From Saccharomonospora cyanea NA-134 (GTDB lineage Bacteria; Actinomycetota; Actinomycetes; Mycobacteriales; Pseudonocardiaceae): DNA of 64,000 nucleotides. The notes beneath the pieces are model-generated. The model had not been told where the DNA came from. It did no database searches and saw only the letters and a list, made by a program, of their open reading frames with translations. The position numbers and the translations under genes were made by a program. The stretch is taken from NCBI RefSeq assembly GCF_000244975.1, contig NZ_CM001440.1, positions 4,820,325 to 4,884,324 of the forward strand, read 5' to 3'. Below, piece by piece: positions 1 through 9,708 of the stretch (positions are counted from its first letter, which is position 1; each line of letters starts with the position of its first letter).

Positions 1-880
1 GGGTGCGCAGCACCTCGTTCAACGCCCCGAGCACCCTGGCGGGCGACCGGTCGAAGAACGCCGCCGTCCTGATCGTCTGCCGGGCGAGGCTCGTGAACAC
101 GGCCGCGTCGATGCCCTTCCCGCAGATGTCGCCGATGACCACCGTGAAGTCGTCGGCGTCGCCGTGCACGTCGTAGAAGTCGCCGCCGATCCGCAGCCGC
201 TGCTCCCCCGGCCGGTACCGCGCGGCCATGTAGACGCCCGGGTACTCGGGTAGCTCCGGAGGGCGCAGCACCTGCTCCAACGCGTCCGCCATCTGGCCGC
301 GTTCCTCGTAGAGCCTGGCCGACTCCACGGTCGCGGCGACGCGGCGGGCGAACTCCTCCGCGGCCGCCACGTCACTGGCGTTGTAGTCGTCACCGTCGCG
401 GATCACGACGAACACGCCGTTGGTGGCGCCACCGATGTTCAGCGCGACGGCGAGGACCGCTGTCGGCTCGTGGTGGGCGGCTTCCTCCCGCAGCGGCGTG
501 GACGGGATCAACTCGTCGAGCACGGCTTCGATGTCGTCGCCGGGCGTGGCGTACCGCTCCGCGACGCCCCGTCGCCGGAACCGGCCCAGCCCCTGCAGCG
601 GGTCGAGGCGACCGAGGAGCACAGGTCCGGACACCCTGCCGCTACGGCCGTGGGAGTAGACGGAAACGCTGTCGGAGTCGAAGAACGCGAGCATCGCCCA
701 GTCGCCGAAGTGGGGCACGGCGAAGTCCAGGACGCGGAAAGCGGTGCGCCGGACGTTCAGCGACCCCGCGAGCTGGCGGGACAGCTTCTCGAGGAACCGT
801 ACATGAGCCCAGTCACCGGGACGTGGTGTTCCGGTGAGGCCTTCGGGACTGCGGGATGATCGATCGAAAGCCGCGTTCAC
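1..880 (-). CDS. GAF + SpoIIE-type PP2C protein serine phosphatase (5' part only)
   Basis: The gene runs off the left edge, so only about the first 293 codons are present. Residues around 25-190 read as a GAF-like sensor domain (LEKLSRQLAGSLNVRRTAF near its start, then a linker helix with VAATVESARLYEERGQM). After that comes the SpoIIE/RsbU phosphatase core, with IGGDFYDV and GDICGKGIDAAVF supplying the metal-binding Asp residues. Family knowledge: such proteins dephosphorylate anti-sigma-factor antagonists in partner-switching stress pathways. I chose the GTG at 880 because GAGGGG lies 6 nt upstream. No antisigma or antagonist gene is visible beside it. The catalytic C-terminus lies outside the window, so activity cannot be judged. 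Confidence 0.82.
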   Translation of the reverse strand, partial: MNAAFDRSSRSPEGLTGTPRPGDWAHVRFLEKLSRQLAGSLNVRRTAFRVLDFAVPHFGDWAMLAFFDSDSVSVYSHGRSGRVSGPVLLGRLDPLQGLGRFRRRGVAERYATPGDDIEAVLDELIPSTPLREEAAHHEPTAVLAVALNIGGATNGVFVVIRDGDDYNASDVAAAEEFARRVAATVESARLYEERGQMADALEQVLRPPELPEYPGVYMAARYRPGEQRLRIGGDFYDVHGDADDFTVVIGDICGKGIDAAVFTSLARQTIRTAAFFDRSPARVLGALNEVLRT

Positions 881-1177
881 TGCGGACCCCTCGACGAAGA
901 GGACATCAGGATTCGACTGTACGGGACAAATCGCGCTTCCGACCCCACTGTGGACCGACCGAGTCACGACATTGTCGCTGGGTGAAGGACTGCTCGCGGA
1001 TCGCCACCGATTCCGCGAAGCCCGCCTCGAAATCTCGCGGAATCGGAAGTGCCGACCACGAAGGCCGACGCTGCCCGGTGACTGGCACCGGCGACCTACC
1101 ACGGCGACCGGTCCGGGAAGGCGCGAGGGCGCCCCGGGGCGGCCGTACCCCGGAATCGACCGCTTCGAGCGGTGGGG
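881..1177. other. Intergenic stretch without a supported gene
   Basis: About 300 bp between the GNAT gene and the phosphatase gene, both read leftwards. Short open frames exist here but show no recognisable domain or ribosome binding site. A GC-rich run of GGGCGCCCCGGGG type around 1128-1142 could fold but lacks a T tract. I see nothing else. Confidence 0.4.
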
Positions 1178-1654
1178 CTAGCGCCGCTTCGCCAGGTACA
1201 CCAGCGCGTAGTCGCCCGCCGGGACACGCCCGGTCTCGCGGTAACCCAGCCGGTGATAAAGCCGCAGATTCGCGGTGCTGCGCTCACCGGTGAACAACCG
1301 CACCGTGGTCACGGTGGAGGGAACGTGGTCCTCGGCCCACGACAGCAGTGCGGTGCCCAGCCCGTTGCCCTGCCGATCCGGCGCCACGACCAACCGCCCC
1401 ACCTCTGCCGTCCCGGCGTCCACGCGATGCACCCGCACACCCGCCACCAACCGCCCCGACTCGCGAACACCCCATGCCTGACACGCTGGATCTTCCAGCT
1501 CGGCCAGAAGCTCCTCCAGCGTCTGCCGTAGCGGCGGCAGTCCGACGTCGTCGTGCAGCCGGGCCTCGGTGACGTACGCCGCCCGCTGCAAGGTCAGGAG
1601 TTCGCCCGCGTCCGCGGGGCCAAGTGCCACGGGTTCTGTGAGGGGTTGTGCCAT
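1178..1654 (-). CDS. GNAT-family N-acetyltransferase
   Basis: A 158-residue protein with the acetyl-CoA pyrophosphate-binding signature of the GNAT fold (VGRLVVAPDRQGNGLGTALL, matching R/Q-x-x-G-x-G/A) near residue 95. It is followed by the beta5/alpha4 region (VRLFTGERSTANLRLYHRLG), in which Asn and Tyr are typical. Members transfer an acetyl group from acetyl-CoA to an amine; the substrate cannot be read from sequence. I chose the ATG at 1654. The frame stays open upstream, but a longer version would run into the tRNA-Thr gene. A TACTGT hexamer lies 4 nt before the ATG, so a nearly leaderless transcript is possible. A GTG at 1660 is the alternative start. Confidence 0.8.
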   Translation of the reverse strand: MAQPLTEPVALGPADAGELLTLQRAAYVTEARLHDDVGLPPLRQTLEELLAELEDPACQAWGVRESGRLVAGVRVHRVDAGTAEVGRLVVAPDRQGNGLGTALLSWAEDHVPSTVTTVRLFTGERSTANLRLYHRLGYRETGRVPAGDYALVYLAKRR

Positions 1655-1720
1655 CGCCACAGTATGCGAGCTCACCCAGGGCGCCGGGGGTTCACCGAAG
1701 GCACCTTCGAAGATCGACGG

Positions 1721-1793
1721 AGCCGGCAACAGGACTCGAACCTGCGACCCTCTGTTTACAAGACAGATGCTCTACCAACTGAGCTATGCCGGC
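1721..1793 (-). tRNA. tRNA-Thr (anticodon UGU)
   Basis: The minus strand folds as a complete 73-nt tRNA. The 5' arm GCCGGCA pairs with TGCCGGC at the 3' end, followed by discriminator T. The D arm contains AGCTCAGTTGGTAGAGC, the anticodon stem TCTGT/ACAGA closes the loop CTTGTAA (anticodon TGT), and the T arm contains GGTTCGAGTCC. The 3' CCA is not encoded. It lies on the same strand as, and just upstream of, the GNAT gene. Confidence 0.96.
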
Positions 1794-2031
1794 CTGAAGC
1801 CGCCACCGAGGGTGCGCGGCTCCACCCCAACTATATCCATCGCGACGTGCGCCACAGCGAGCGCCCATACGACCCTTTCCTCGCTGCTTACGGACTTGTC
1901 AGCGACTACCGTGGACCGAGGTCACGGTCACACAACAATGTGGTATACGCCACGGCCCGCAGGGTGCAACGGTCGAGGCCGCACTGCCGATGCTTCTCCC
2001 GGAGACAGCTGGGACTTCCAAGGAGGTGGAG

Positions 2032-3552
2032 ATGAAACTGAAGCCGCGCGCTCGTGCGGCCGCGCCCAAGCGGCGTCACGCGTGGCAGATCCTGGAAGCA
2101 CCAGCTGACGAACAATCCGAGAAGCGCGCGGGGCGACAGCCGGGCCGCCGGATCCGGCAGCGCGCCTGGCACATCCTGGAACCGCCGACGGGCGAGTTGC
2201 CCGCGGTGGAGCCGCTTCAGGAGTCGGCCATCGGCCCCGAACTGCCGGACGAGGCGACCGTCCACCTGGTTCTGGACCTCGTCACGCGCATCGGTGAGGT
2301 CCAGATGGCCAGCGGCGCGGGCGCCTCCGACGTCACGGCGACCATCCTCGCCCTGACGCGGGCACTCGGTCTCCCACACTGTGAGGTGGACGTCATCTTC
2401 ACGTCCATCACCGTGAGCTGTCTGCGAGGCAGCGACCTCCCGCCCGTCACCGCGCTGCGGGTGGTGCGGTCGCGCAGCCTCGACTACACCCGGTTGTCGG
2501 AGACGGAACGCCTTGTGCAGCAACTGATCCGCGGCCGGATCAGCGCCGAGGACGCCTACACGGACCTGTCGCGGATCACGAACGCCGACCACCCCTACCC
2601 GCGGTGGGTCTCGACGCTCGCGTGGGGTGGCATGGCCGGTTTCATCACCCTGCTGCTCGGCGGCGGCGGGTGGCTCCCGCTCATCTCCTTCGTGATCAGT
2701 GCCGTGGTCGACCGCGTGGGCAGGCTGCTCAACAAGGGCGCGTTGCCGTTCTTCTTCCAGCAGGTGGTGGGCGGCTTCATCGCCACGTTGTCGGCCATCG
2801 CCATCGTCAATCTCGACGTCTTCGATCTGGAGAGACCGACACTCGTCGTCGCCGCGGCCCTGACGGTGTTGCTGTCGGGGCTCTCCACCGTGTCCGCCGT
2901 GCAGGACGCCATCACCGGCTACTACGTCACGGCGGCGGGGCGGACCCTCGAAGTGGTGATCATGAGTGCGGGCCTCATCACCGGAGTGGGTGCCGCGATC
3001 AGCATCGCCGCCGAGCTGGGCGCCACCCGGACACCGGTACCGGCGACGCCCGCGTACACACCGCTGACGCTGCCGGTGATGATGGTCGCCGGCACGGGCG
3101 CCGCGGCGTGCTTCGCGCTGGCGTCGTACTCGAAGATCCGTCCGATGGCCGTCGCCGCCGCCGCGGGCGCCGTCGGCGCGGGCGCGTACGGGGCGCTGAG
3201 CCTCGCCGGGTACAACCAGATCCTCGCGGCCTCGATCGCGGCGACGCTGGTCGGGTTCGGCGGCGGCGTGCTCGCCCGGCGGCTGAAGGTCACTCCCCTC
3301 GTCGTCGCGGTGTCCGGTATCACCCCACTGCTTCCGGGGTTCTCGACCTACCGGGGCATGTCGCAGTTGGTCAACGGTGGTGACATCAAGATCCTGATGT
3401 CGGCCGCGGCGATCGGCCTGGCCCTGGCCGCCGGAGTGGTGCTCGGCGAGTTCCTCGCCCAGCCCGTGAAGACGGGTCTCGGCAGGCTGGAACGCAAACT
3501 CTCCGGTCCCCGTATGGCGGGGCCGCTGAACGCTGGCCGCCCCCTCGAATGA
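2032..3552 (+). CDS. thrE: ThrE-type threonine/serine exporter (DUF1212 family)
   Basis: A 506-residue integral membrane protein of the threonine/serine exporter family. The soluble N-terminal half contains the family signature around [17 protein letters not shown] and a helix with [17 protein letters not shown]. It is followed by about ten hydrophobic segments from [15 protein letters not shown] onward. Corynebacterial ThrE exports threonine and serine using the proton motive force; substrate here is inferred. I chose the ATG at 2032 because AAGGAGGTGGAG sits directly before it; a longer frame from 1990 has no such site. The N-terminus carries an imperfect internal repeat (HAWQILEAP at 16-24, RAWHILEPP at 44-52). 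The downstream otsA gene starts 23 nt after the stop. Confidence 0.85.
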   Translation: MKLKPRARAAAPKRRHAWQILEAPADEQSEKRAGRQPGRRIRQRAWHILEPPTGELPAVEPLQESAIGPELPDEATVHLVLDLVTRIGEVQMASGAGASDVTATILALTRALGLPHCEVDVIFTSITVSCLRGSDLPPVTALRVVRSRSLDYTRLSETERLVQQLIRGRISAEDAYTDLSRITNADHPYPRWVSTLAWGGMAGFITLLLGGGGWLPLISFVISAVVDRVGRLLNKGALPFFFQQVVGGFIATLSAIAIVNLDVFDLERPTLVVAAALTVLLSGLSTVSAVQDAITGYYVTAAGRTLEVVIMSAGLITGVGAAISIAAELGATRTPVPATPAYTPLTLPVMMVAGTGAAACFALASYSKIRPMAVAAAAGAVGAGAYGALSLAGYNQILAASIAATLVGFGGGVLARRLKVTPLVVAVSGITPLLPGFSTYRGMSQLVNGGDIKILMSAAAIGLALAAGVVLGEFLAQPVKTGLGRLERKLSGPRMAGPLNAGRPLE

Positions 3553-3563
3553 GTTCAGCGGGT

Positions 3564-3569
3564 TACTGT
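3564..3569 (+). promoter_or_regulatory. Putative -10 box TACTGT for leaderless otsA
   Basis: TACTGT is followed by six bases and then the ATG at 3576. This TANNNT-N6-ATG arrangement is typical of leaderless actinobacterial transcripts and recurs at several genes in this window. No convincing -35 is visible. Confidence 0.5.
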
Positions 3570-3575
3570 TTGAAC

Positions 3576-5054
3576 ATGCCTTCCGTGCCTTTCCCGGAGC
3601 AGTCTTCGGAATCGACGCCGTCCCCGCGGTCCAACGCGAGAGCCGAGTTCGTGGTCGTCGCCAACCGGCTGCCGGTCGACCTCGAACGCACAGCGGACGG
3701 TACCCAGCGCTGGACACAGAGCCCCGGAGGGCTCGTGTCCGCACTGGAGCCGTTCCTGCGCTCCCGCAAGGGTGCGTGGGTGGGCTGGCCGGGTGTACCC
3801 GACGTGGAGGTCGACGAGTTCAGCGACGAGGGACTCGTGCTGCACCCGGTGACGCTGACCTCGGACGAGGTGCGCGACTACTACGAGGGGTTCTCCAACG
3901 CCACGTTGTGGCCGCTGTACCACGACGTGGTGGCCAGGCCGGTGTTCGACCGCGGCTGGTGGGAGAGCTACGTGCGCGTCAACCGGCGGTTCGCCGAGGC
4001 GAGCGCCGCCGTCGCGGGCAAGGGCGCCACCGTGTGGGTTCAGGACTACCAGCTCCAACTGGTACCCACCATGCTGCGGGAGTTGCGCCCCGACCTGCGC
4101 ATCGGCTTCTTCCTGCACATCCCCTTCCCGCCGGTCGAGTTGTTCATGCAACTGCCGTGGCGCGCGGAGATCGTGCGCGGGCTCATCGGTGCCGACCTGG
4201 TGGGCTTCCACCGGCCCGGCGGGGCGCAGAACTTCCTGTGGCTGGCCCGCCAGCTCATCGGCCTGGAACCGAGCCGGGGTTCGGTGGGTGTGCGATCGAG
4301 GCCGGGCATGGTGCAGGTCGGCGACCGCACCGTGCGCGTGGGGGCGTTCCCGATCTCGATCGACGCGGCCGGGCTCGACTCGCTCTCGCGCAGCAAGGCC
4401 GTGCAGGAGCGCGCCGCGCAGGTGCGCCGCGAGCTCGGTGACCCGAAGACGGTCCTGCTCGGTGTCGACCGCCTCGACTACACCAAGGGCATCGACCTGC
4501 GCCTGCAGGCGTTCCACGAACTGCTCCAGGAGGGCAGGGTCAAGTCCGAGGACGTCGCGTTCGTCCAGCTCGCCACGCCCAGCCGGGAACGCGTCGAGCA
4601 CTACCGGCAGATGCGCGGCGAGATCGAGCAGATCGTGGGCCGCATCAACGGCGAGTTCGGCAGGGTCGGCCATCCCGCCGTGCACTACCTGCACCAGTCG
4701 GTGAACCGCTCGGAGCTCGCCGCGTTCTTCTCGGCCGCCGACGTCATGGTGGTGACTCCCCTGCGCGACGGCATGAACCTGGTGTGCAAGGAGTACGTCG
4801 CCTGCAGGCACGACCTCGGTGGGGCGCTCGTACTGTCCGAGTTCGCGGGCGCCGCGGCCGAGCTGAGCAGCGCTTTCCTGGTCAACCCGCACGACCTGGA
4901 CGGGGTGAAGAACGCACTGGAGCAGGCTATTACGCTCGACCCAGCGGAAGGTCGGCGTAGGATGCGCGCCTTACGTCGGCAGGTTCTGACGCACGACGTC
5001 GACAGGTGGGCGCGCTCGTTCCTTGAAGCCCTCGGGACCGAAGCAGCCGCCTGA
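3576..5054 (+). CDS. otsA: Alpha,alpha-trehalose-phosphate synthase (GT20)
   Basis: Makes trehalose-6-phosphate from a nucleotide-activated glucose and glucose-6-phosphate in the cytoplasm. The 492-residue length fits GT20. Diagnostic motifs are [11 protein letters not shown] near the N-terminus, [36 protein letters not shown] around residue 298 (nucleotide-sugar binding), and [15 protein letters not shown] near 394 (donor phosphate and ribose contacts). The ATG at 3576 is preferred because of the leaderless-type TACTGT box. An ATG at 3549, overlapping the thrE stop, would add nine residues. The next gene encodes the phosphatase of the same pathway, so the two give the complete OtsA-OtsB route. 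Confidence 0.93.
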   Translation: MPSVPFPEQSSESTPSPRSNARAEFVVVANRLPVDLERTADGTQRWTQSPGGLVSALEPFLRSRKGAWVGWPGVPDVEVDEFSDEGLVLHPVTLTSDEVRDYYEGFSNATLWPLYHDVVARPVFDRGWWESYVRVNRRFAEASAAVAGKGATVWVQDYQLQLVPTMLRELRPDLRIGFFLHIPFPPVELFMQLPWRAEIVRGLIGADLVGFHRPGGAQNFLWLARQLIGLEPSRGSVGVRSRPGMVQVGDRTVRVGAFPISIDAAGLDSLSRSKAVQERAAQVRRELGDPKTVLLGVDRLDYTKGIDLRLQAFHELLQEGRVKSEDVAFVQLATPSRERVEHYRQMRGEIEQIVGRINGEFGRVGHPAVHYLHQSVNRSELAAFFSAADVMVVTPLRDGMNLVCKEYVACRHDLGGALVLSEFAGAAAELSSAFLVNPHDLDGVKNALEQAITLDPAEGRRRMRALRRQVLTHDVDRWARSFLEALGTEAAA

Positions 5055-5094
5055 CCTTCCCCCAGACCGCTGCTCAACTCCCCAAGGAGGAGTG

Positions 5095-7626
5095 TTGACC
5101 GCCGAGGCCCTGCCTGCTGAGCTGCGGCGTGCGATCGTGCAGATCGCCAGGACGCCGCGCCTGCTGGTCGCCTGCGACTACGACGGGACGCTGGCCCCCA
5201 TCACGACCAACCCGGACGAGGCCAGAGCCCGTCCCGAGTCGGTGGGAGCCCTGCGTTCCCTCGCCACGCTGCACGAGACCACGTGTGCGGTGATCTCCGG
5301 ACGCGCACTTCGCGACCTCGCCATCCTCTCGCGGCTGCCCAGCGAGATCCATCTCGTCGGCAGCCACGGTTCGGAGTTCGACATCGGGTTCGTGCACGCT
5401 CTCGAACCCGAGGCCCGCGAGCTCCACCGCAACCTGGAGGCCGAGCTCGCGCGCATCATCGACGGTGTCGCGGGCGCCTCGCTGGAGGTGAAGCCCGCAA
5501 GCATCGCCGTGCACGTGCGGCGCGCCGACCGCGACGCCGCCCGACAGATCGTCGCCGCCGTCCACGAAGGCCCCTCCACCTGGGAGGGCGTCACCACGAC
5601 GGACGGCAAAGAGGTCGTCGAACTCTCCGTGGTGAAGACCGACAAGGGCAGCGCGCTCGACACGCTGCGCCACCAGGCGGGCGCGACCGCCGCCGTGTTC
5701 GTCGGCGACGACGTCACCGACGAGAAGGCGTTCGCGCGCCTGCATGGCCCCGACCTCGGTGTGAAGGTCGGCGACGGCGACACGCTGGCCCAGTACCGGA
5801 TCGGCGACACCACCGACGTCGCCACCGTGCTCGCGTTCCTGCTGGAGGAGCGCCGCAACTGGCTGTACGGCGAGCAGGCTCCGCCCATCGAGCGCATCTC
5901 GATGCTCGCGAACGAACGCTCGGTGGCACTGCTGACTCCGGATGCCAAGCTGACGTGGCTGTGTCACCCCGGCCCCGACGCGCCCGCCGTGTTCGCCGAC
6001 CTGCTCGGCGGCGAGAGCGCGGGCCACTTCTCCGTCAAGCCGCACCGCAACGGGTTGCCGCTCGGCCAGCGCTACCTGCCCAACACGATGACCGTGGAGA
6101 CGCGCTGGTCGCGCCTGCTCGTCACCGACTACCTGGAGCCGGAGAGCGCACCCCACCGCACCGACCTCGTCCGCGTCATCAGCGGCGAGACCACGGCGTC
6201 GATCGTGTTCGCGCCGCGACCGGAGTTCGGTGGCGTGCCCGTGCGCCTCCTGCGCGAGGAGGACGGTCTGCGCGTGATCGGCACGTCGGAGCCGTTCGTG
6301 CTGCGCTCCCCCGGCGTGCAGTGGGAGATCACCAGCGACGGCCTGCACGACACGGCCAGCGCGCTCGTACCCCTCGAACGCGACAAGCCCGTGGTGCTGG
6401 AGCTGCGCTGCGGCACCACCGATCTCGGCCCGCACGAGCTGACCGAGATCGAACGCAGGGCGCGGGCGGGCCGGTACTGGAGCGAGTGGGCCACCGCCCT
6501 CAAGCTGCCGCAGGTGGAGCCGGAGCTCGTGGCGAGGTCGGCGCTGACCCTGCGGGGCCTCGCCGACGCCGACACCGGCGGGGTGATGGCCGCCGCCACC
6601 ACGTCGCTGCCCGAGGAGATCGGCGGGGTCCGCAACTGGGACTACCGCTACTGCTGGATTCGTGACGGCGCCATGACGGTGCGCGAGCTGGTGACCCTCG
6701 GGTCGCTGGACGAGGCCGAGGGTTTCCTGCGCTGGCTGCACGGTGTGCTGTCCACGCTCGCGGGCCCCGAACGCCTGCACCCGCTGTACACGCTCGCGGG
6801 CACGCAGCTCGGCGCGGAGGCCGTCATCGACTCACTGCCCGGCTACAAGGGCTCCCGGCCGGTGCGTGTGGGCAACCTCGCCAACCACCAGGTGCAGCTC
6901 GACGTGTTCGGCCCCGTGGTCGAGCTCGTCATGACGCTCGCCGAGGCGCGGGGCGAACTCCGCGACGAGGACTGGCAGATGGTGCGGGCCATGGCCGAGG
7001 CCGTCACGCGCCGGTGGTCGGAGCCCGACCACGGCATCTGGGAGGAACGGCACGTCCCACGGCACCGCGTGTACTCGCGCGTCATGTGCTGGGTGACCAT
7101 CGACCGGGCCATCAAGCTCGCGGAGATCTACGGCCGCCCCGTGCCCGCGGGCTGGCCCGAACTGCGCGACCGGATCGCCACCGACGTGCTGGAGAACGGG
7201 TGGAACCCGGAGGTGCAGGCGTTCACCACCGCCTACGACGGCACCGACCTCGACGCCGCGTCGCTGTTCGTGGGGCTCTCGGGACTGCTCGACCCGCAGG
7301 ACGAGCGGTTCCAGTCGACGGTCACGGCCATCGAGGCGGAACTGCGCAGCGGCTCCACCGTCTACCGGTACCGGCGTGACGACGGCCTGCCGGGCGGCGA
7401 GGGCGGCTTCCACCTGTGCGCGGCGTGGATGATCGAGGCGTACCTGCTCACGGGCAGGCGCACCGAGGCCGAGGAACTGTTCGAGCAACTCGTGGACGCC
7501 GCAGGTCCGACGGGTCTGCTTCCCGAGCAGTACGACCCCGTCGCCGAGCGCTCGCTCGGCAACCACCCGCAGGCGTACTCCCACATCGGCCTGATCCGCT
7601 GCGCACGCCTGCTGTCGGAGAGCTGA
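5095..7626 (+). CDS. otsB: Bifunctional trehalose-6-phosphate phosphatase / GH15 hydrolase
   Basis: An 843-residue two-domain protein. Residues about 20-255 are an OtsB-type HAD phosphatase: DYDGT at 28-32 is the nucleophile motif and FVGDDVTDEKAF near 203 is the Mg-binding motif. From about 275 to the end it is a GH15 glucoamylase/trehalase-like domain with the hallmark NWDYRYCWIRDG near 514. The first half should release trehalose from trehalose-6-phosphate; the second may hydrolyse an alpha-glucoside, and trehalose itself is possible but not shown. The start is taken as the TTG at 5095, four bases after AAGGAGG; the GTG at 5092 is too close and an ATG at 5023 overlaps otsA. This fusion is known in actinomycetes. 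Confidence 0.88.
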   Translation: MTAEALPAELRRAIVQIARTPRLLVACDYDGTLAPITTNPDEARARPESVGALRSLATLHETTCAVISGRALRDLAILSRLPSEIHLVGSHGSEFDIGFVHALEPEARELHRNLEAELARIIDGVAGASLEVKPASIAVHVRRADRDAARQIVAAVHEGPSTWEGVTTTDGKEVVELSVVKTDKGSALDTLRHQAGATAAVFVGDDVTDEKAFARLHGPDLGVKVGDGDTLAQYRIGDTTDVATVLAFLLEERRNWLYGEQAPPIERISMLANERSVALLTPDAKLTWLCHPGPDAPAVFADLLGGESAGHFSVKPHRNGLPLGQRYLPNTMTVETRWSRLLVTDYLEPESAPHRTDLVRVISGETTASIVFAPRPEFGGVPVRLLREEDGLRVIGTSEPFVLRSPGVQWEITSDGLHDTASALVPLERDKPVVLELRCGTTDLGPHELTEIERRARAGRYWSEWATALKLPQVEPELVARSALTLRGLADADTGGVMAAATTSLPEEIGGVRNWDYRYCWIRDGAMTVRELVTLGSLDEAEGFLRWLHGVLSTLAGPERLHPLYTLAGTQLGAEAVIDSLPGYKGSRPVRVGNLANHQVQLDVFGPVVELVMTLAEARGELRDEDWQMVRAMAEAVTRRWSEPDHGIWEERHVPRHRVYSRVMCWVTIDRAIKLAEIYGRPVPAGWPELRDRIATDVLENGWNPEVQAFTTAYDGTDLDAASLFVGLSGLLDPQDERFQSTVTAIEAELRSGSTVYRYRRDDGLPGGEGGFHLCAAWMIEAYLLTGRRTEAEELFEQLVDAAGPTGLLPEQYDPVAERSLGNHPQAYSHIGLIRCARLLSES

Positions 7627-7648
7627 CGCACTTCCACACCGGAAACGG

Positions 7649-7702
7649 GTTCGTCCCCGGGACGCGAGAGATCAGTCGATCGATCTCGTCCCGGGGACGA
7701 AC
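7649..7702. terminator. Bidirectional terminator between otsB-GH15 and radA
   Basis: Perfect 15-bp inverted repeat (GTTCGTCCCCGGGAC at 7649-7663 with its complement at 7688-7702). The loop region contains a further GAGATC-type pairing. It lies between convergent genes; the right arm overlaps the last codons of radA. There is no T tract, as is common in actinomycetes. Confidence 0.65.
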
Positions 7703-9051
7703 TCCACGGCGTGCAGCGCGCTGGCGAGGTCGCCGACCTCCAGCGTCTTGATGCCGTCCGGCAGCGGACCCGGGTCCGGCGGCACCAACGCGTGCGTGAA
7801 CCCGAGCCGCGCCGCTTCCGCCAGCCGCCTGCCCACCCCGGTGACCCGGCGGACCTCACCGGCCAGCCCCACCTCACCGATGGCGACGAGACGCGGGGAC
7901 AGCGCCAGGTCACGCATTCCCGACCACACGGCCAGAGCCACGGCGAGGTCCACGGCGGGCTCGGTGACCTTCATGCCGCCCACCGTGGCCGTGTAGACGT
8001 CCTTTCCGCCGACGGGGTTACCGGATCTCTTCTCCAGCACCGCCAGCACCATGCTGACCCTTGAGGCGTCGAGGCCACTCACCGCGCGCCTCGGCTGCGG
8101 CAGCGCCGACTCCGCGACCAGGGCCTGCACCTCGCACAACAGAGGTCGCTTGCCCTCCACCGTCACCGCCACGGCGGTTCCGGGCACCGCCTCGGCGTGG
8201 CGGTTGAGGAACAGACCCGACGGGTCGGGAACGCCCTCGATGCCGTCGTCGTGGAGTTCGAAGCAGCCGATCTCGTCGGCGGCGCCGAACCGGTTCTTCA
8301 CCCCGCGAACCATCCGCAGCGTGGAGTGCTTGTCACCCTCGAAGTGCAGGACGACGTCGACGAGGTGCTCCAGCACCCTCGGGCCCGCGACCGAGCCCTC
8401 CTTGGTGACGTGGCCGACGAGCACCACCGGAAGTCCGCGTTCCTTCGCCAGTGCCACGAGCGCGGCCGTCACGGCGCGAACCTGCGTCACCCCACCCGGC
8501 GCTCCGTCGGCCTGGGGCGACGACATGGTCTGGACCGAGTCCACGATCAACAAGCCGGGTTTGACGTCGTCGACGTGCCCGAACACGGCCGCCAGATCAC
8601 TCTCCGCCGCGAGGAACATACGGTCGTGCACGTTGCCGGTGCGTTCGGCGCGAAGCCGCACCTGCCCTGCCGACTCCTCGCCCGTCACGTACAGCGCGGC
8701 GGCGCCGCTGTGCGCCGCCCACTGGTAGGCGACCTCCAGCAGCAACGTGGACTTGCCGACACCGGGCTCACCGGCGAGCAGGACGACGACCCCGGGGACC
8801 AGTCCGCCCCCGAGGACGCGGTCGAGTTCGGAGACGCCCGTGGGCCTGGCGCGAGAGGTCTCGACGTCGACCTCGGCGATGGGCCTGGCCGGTGCGCTGG
8901 GCGCGCCCGCCGCGACCTTGGCGATCGGAGCACGCGAGTCGGCCCGCTCCTCGATGGTTCCCCACGCCTGGCACTCCGGGCATCGCCCGACCCACTTCGC
9001 GACCTCGAAGCCGCACTCGGCGCAGCGGAAACTCGAACCCTTCCTCACCAC
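7672..9051 (-). CDS. radA: DNA repair protein RadA (Sms)
   Basis: A 459-residue branch-migration helicase used in recombinational repair. It has the three expected parts: an N-terminal four-cysteine zinc finger (CAEC and CPEC around residues 10-30), a RecA-like ATPase with Walker A GEPGVGKSTLL near 95 and the RadA-specific KNRFG motif near 255, and a C-terminal Lon-protease-like domain containing GGKDVYTATVGG. The GTG at 9051 leads directly into the zinc finger. It lies 63 nt downstream of the lpqE-like gene on the same strand. In mycobacteria disA follows radA; here the next gene is the convergent otsB-GH15 and no disA is seen in the window. Confidence 0.95.
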   Translation of the reverse strand: MVRKGSSFRCAECGFEVAKWVGRCPECQAWGTIEERADSRAPIAKVAAGAPSAPARPIAEVDVETSRARPTGVSELDRVLGGGLVPGVVVLLAGEPGVGKSTLLLEVAYQWAAHSGAAALYVTGEESAGQVRLRAERTGNVHDRMFLAAESDLAAVFGHVDDVKPGLLIVDSVQTMSSPQADGAPGGVTQVRAVTAALVALAKERGLPVVLVGHVTKEGSVAGPRVLEHLVDVVLHFEGDKHSTLRMVRGVKNRFGAADEIGCFELHDDGIEGVPDPSGLFLNRHAEAVPGTAVAVTVEGKRPLLCEVQALVAESALPQPRRAVSGLDASRVSMVLAVLEKRSGNPVGGKDVYTATVGGMKVTEPAVDLAVALAVWSGMRDLALSPRLVAIGEVGLAGEVRRVTGVGRRLAEAARLGFTHALVPPDPGPLPDGIKTLEVGDLASALHAVEFVPGTRSID

Positions 9052-9114
9052 GCCCAGACGCTAACGCGCGCCACCGACAGTCGGCGAAGCGGCCGCTCGC
9101 CGGTACCGAGGGAC

Positions 9115-9708
9115 TCAGTGACCGCCGCTGCCGTGGGGTTCACCCGGCTCGGCCGGGTTGGTCCTCGGCTCGTCGGGAACCGTGACGGGCATCTCGAACG
9201 TCACCCGCCCGGCGTCACGGAACGTGAGAGTGATCTCGATCAATTGCCCGGGCCGCAACTGCCGGGTCAGCCCTTCGAGGGTGAGAGTGCCCTTGGTGGG
9301 ATTGCCAGTGACCTCCCCCGCCGCCGGATCCTCCGCGCCCAGCACGAGGGTGCGCTGCGCGGGCACGGCGCGGGAGCCGGTGATCGTGACGTTGGACGCC
9401 GCGTCGGTGCGGGCCGACACCAGTTCGTCGGCGTCGAAGCCCTCGTTCACGAGCCACATCGTGACCCGCGCATCACTGTTGGGCGGGTACACGGCGGCGT
9501 CGGCCCCGCCGCCCACCTGATGGGAAACCTCGGCGTTGCGGATCGCGATCGTGCCGACCTCCGCCGAGGTGCCGTTGATCGCCGCCACCTGGGTGTCCGT
9601 CTGGGTGATCTGGCCAGCACCACAGCCCGCGACGAGCAGTGCGGCACCGAAAGCGGCCACGACCGGACCGACGGAGCGGATCCCCGAACCCACCGTGCGA
9701 CGTTTCAC
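9115..9708 (-). CDS. lpqE: LpqE-like secreted lipoprotein
   Basis: A 197-residue exported lipoprotein. The N-terminus has positive charges (KRR), a hydrophobic stretch and a lipobox LLVAGC with the acylated Cys at about residue 29. The rest is a beta-rich domain without a clear catalytic motif. LpqE-type proteins show distant similarity to PCu(A)C copper chaperones, but no Met/His copper site is evident. Start: GTG at 9708 preceded by AGGAGGGA. The assignment rests mainly on position, next to radA and divergent from carD exactly as in mycobacteria, and on the lipoprotein architecture. Function is unknown. Confidence 0.72.
   Translation of the reverse strand: MKRRTVGSGIRSVGPVVAAFGAALLVAGCGAGQITQTDTQVAAINGTSAEVGTIAIRNAEVSHQVGGGADAAVYPPNSDARVTMWLVNEGFDADELVSARTDAASNVTITGSRAVPAQRTLVLGAEDPAAGEVTGNPTKGTLTLEGLTRQLRPGQLIEITLTFRDAGRVTFEMPVTVPDEPRTNPAEPGEPHGSGGH

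Noticed and set aside
906-1088. Short 60-residue frame on the minus strand
   Set aside because: No ribosome binding site, no recognisable domain; treated as chance.
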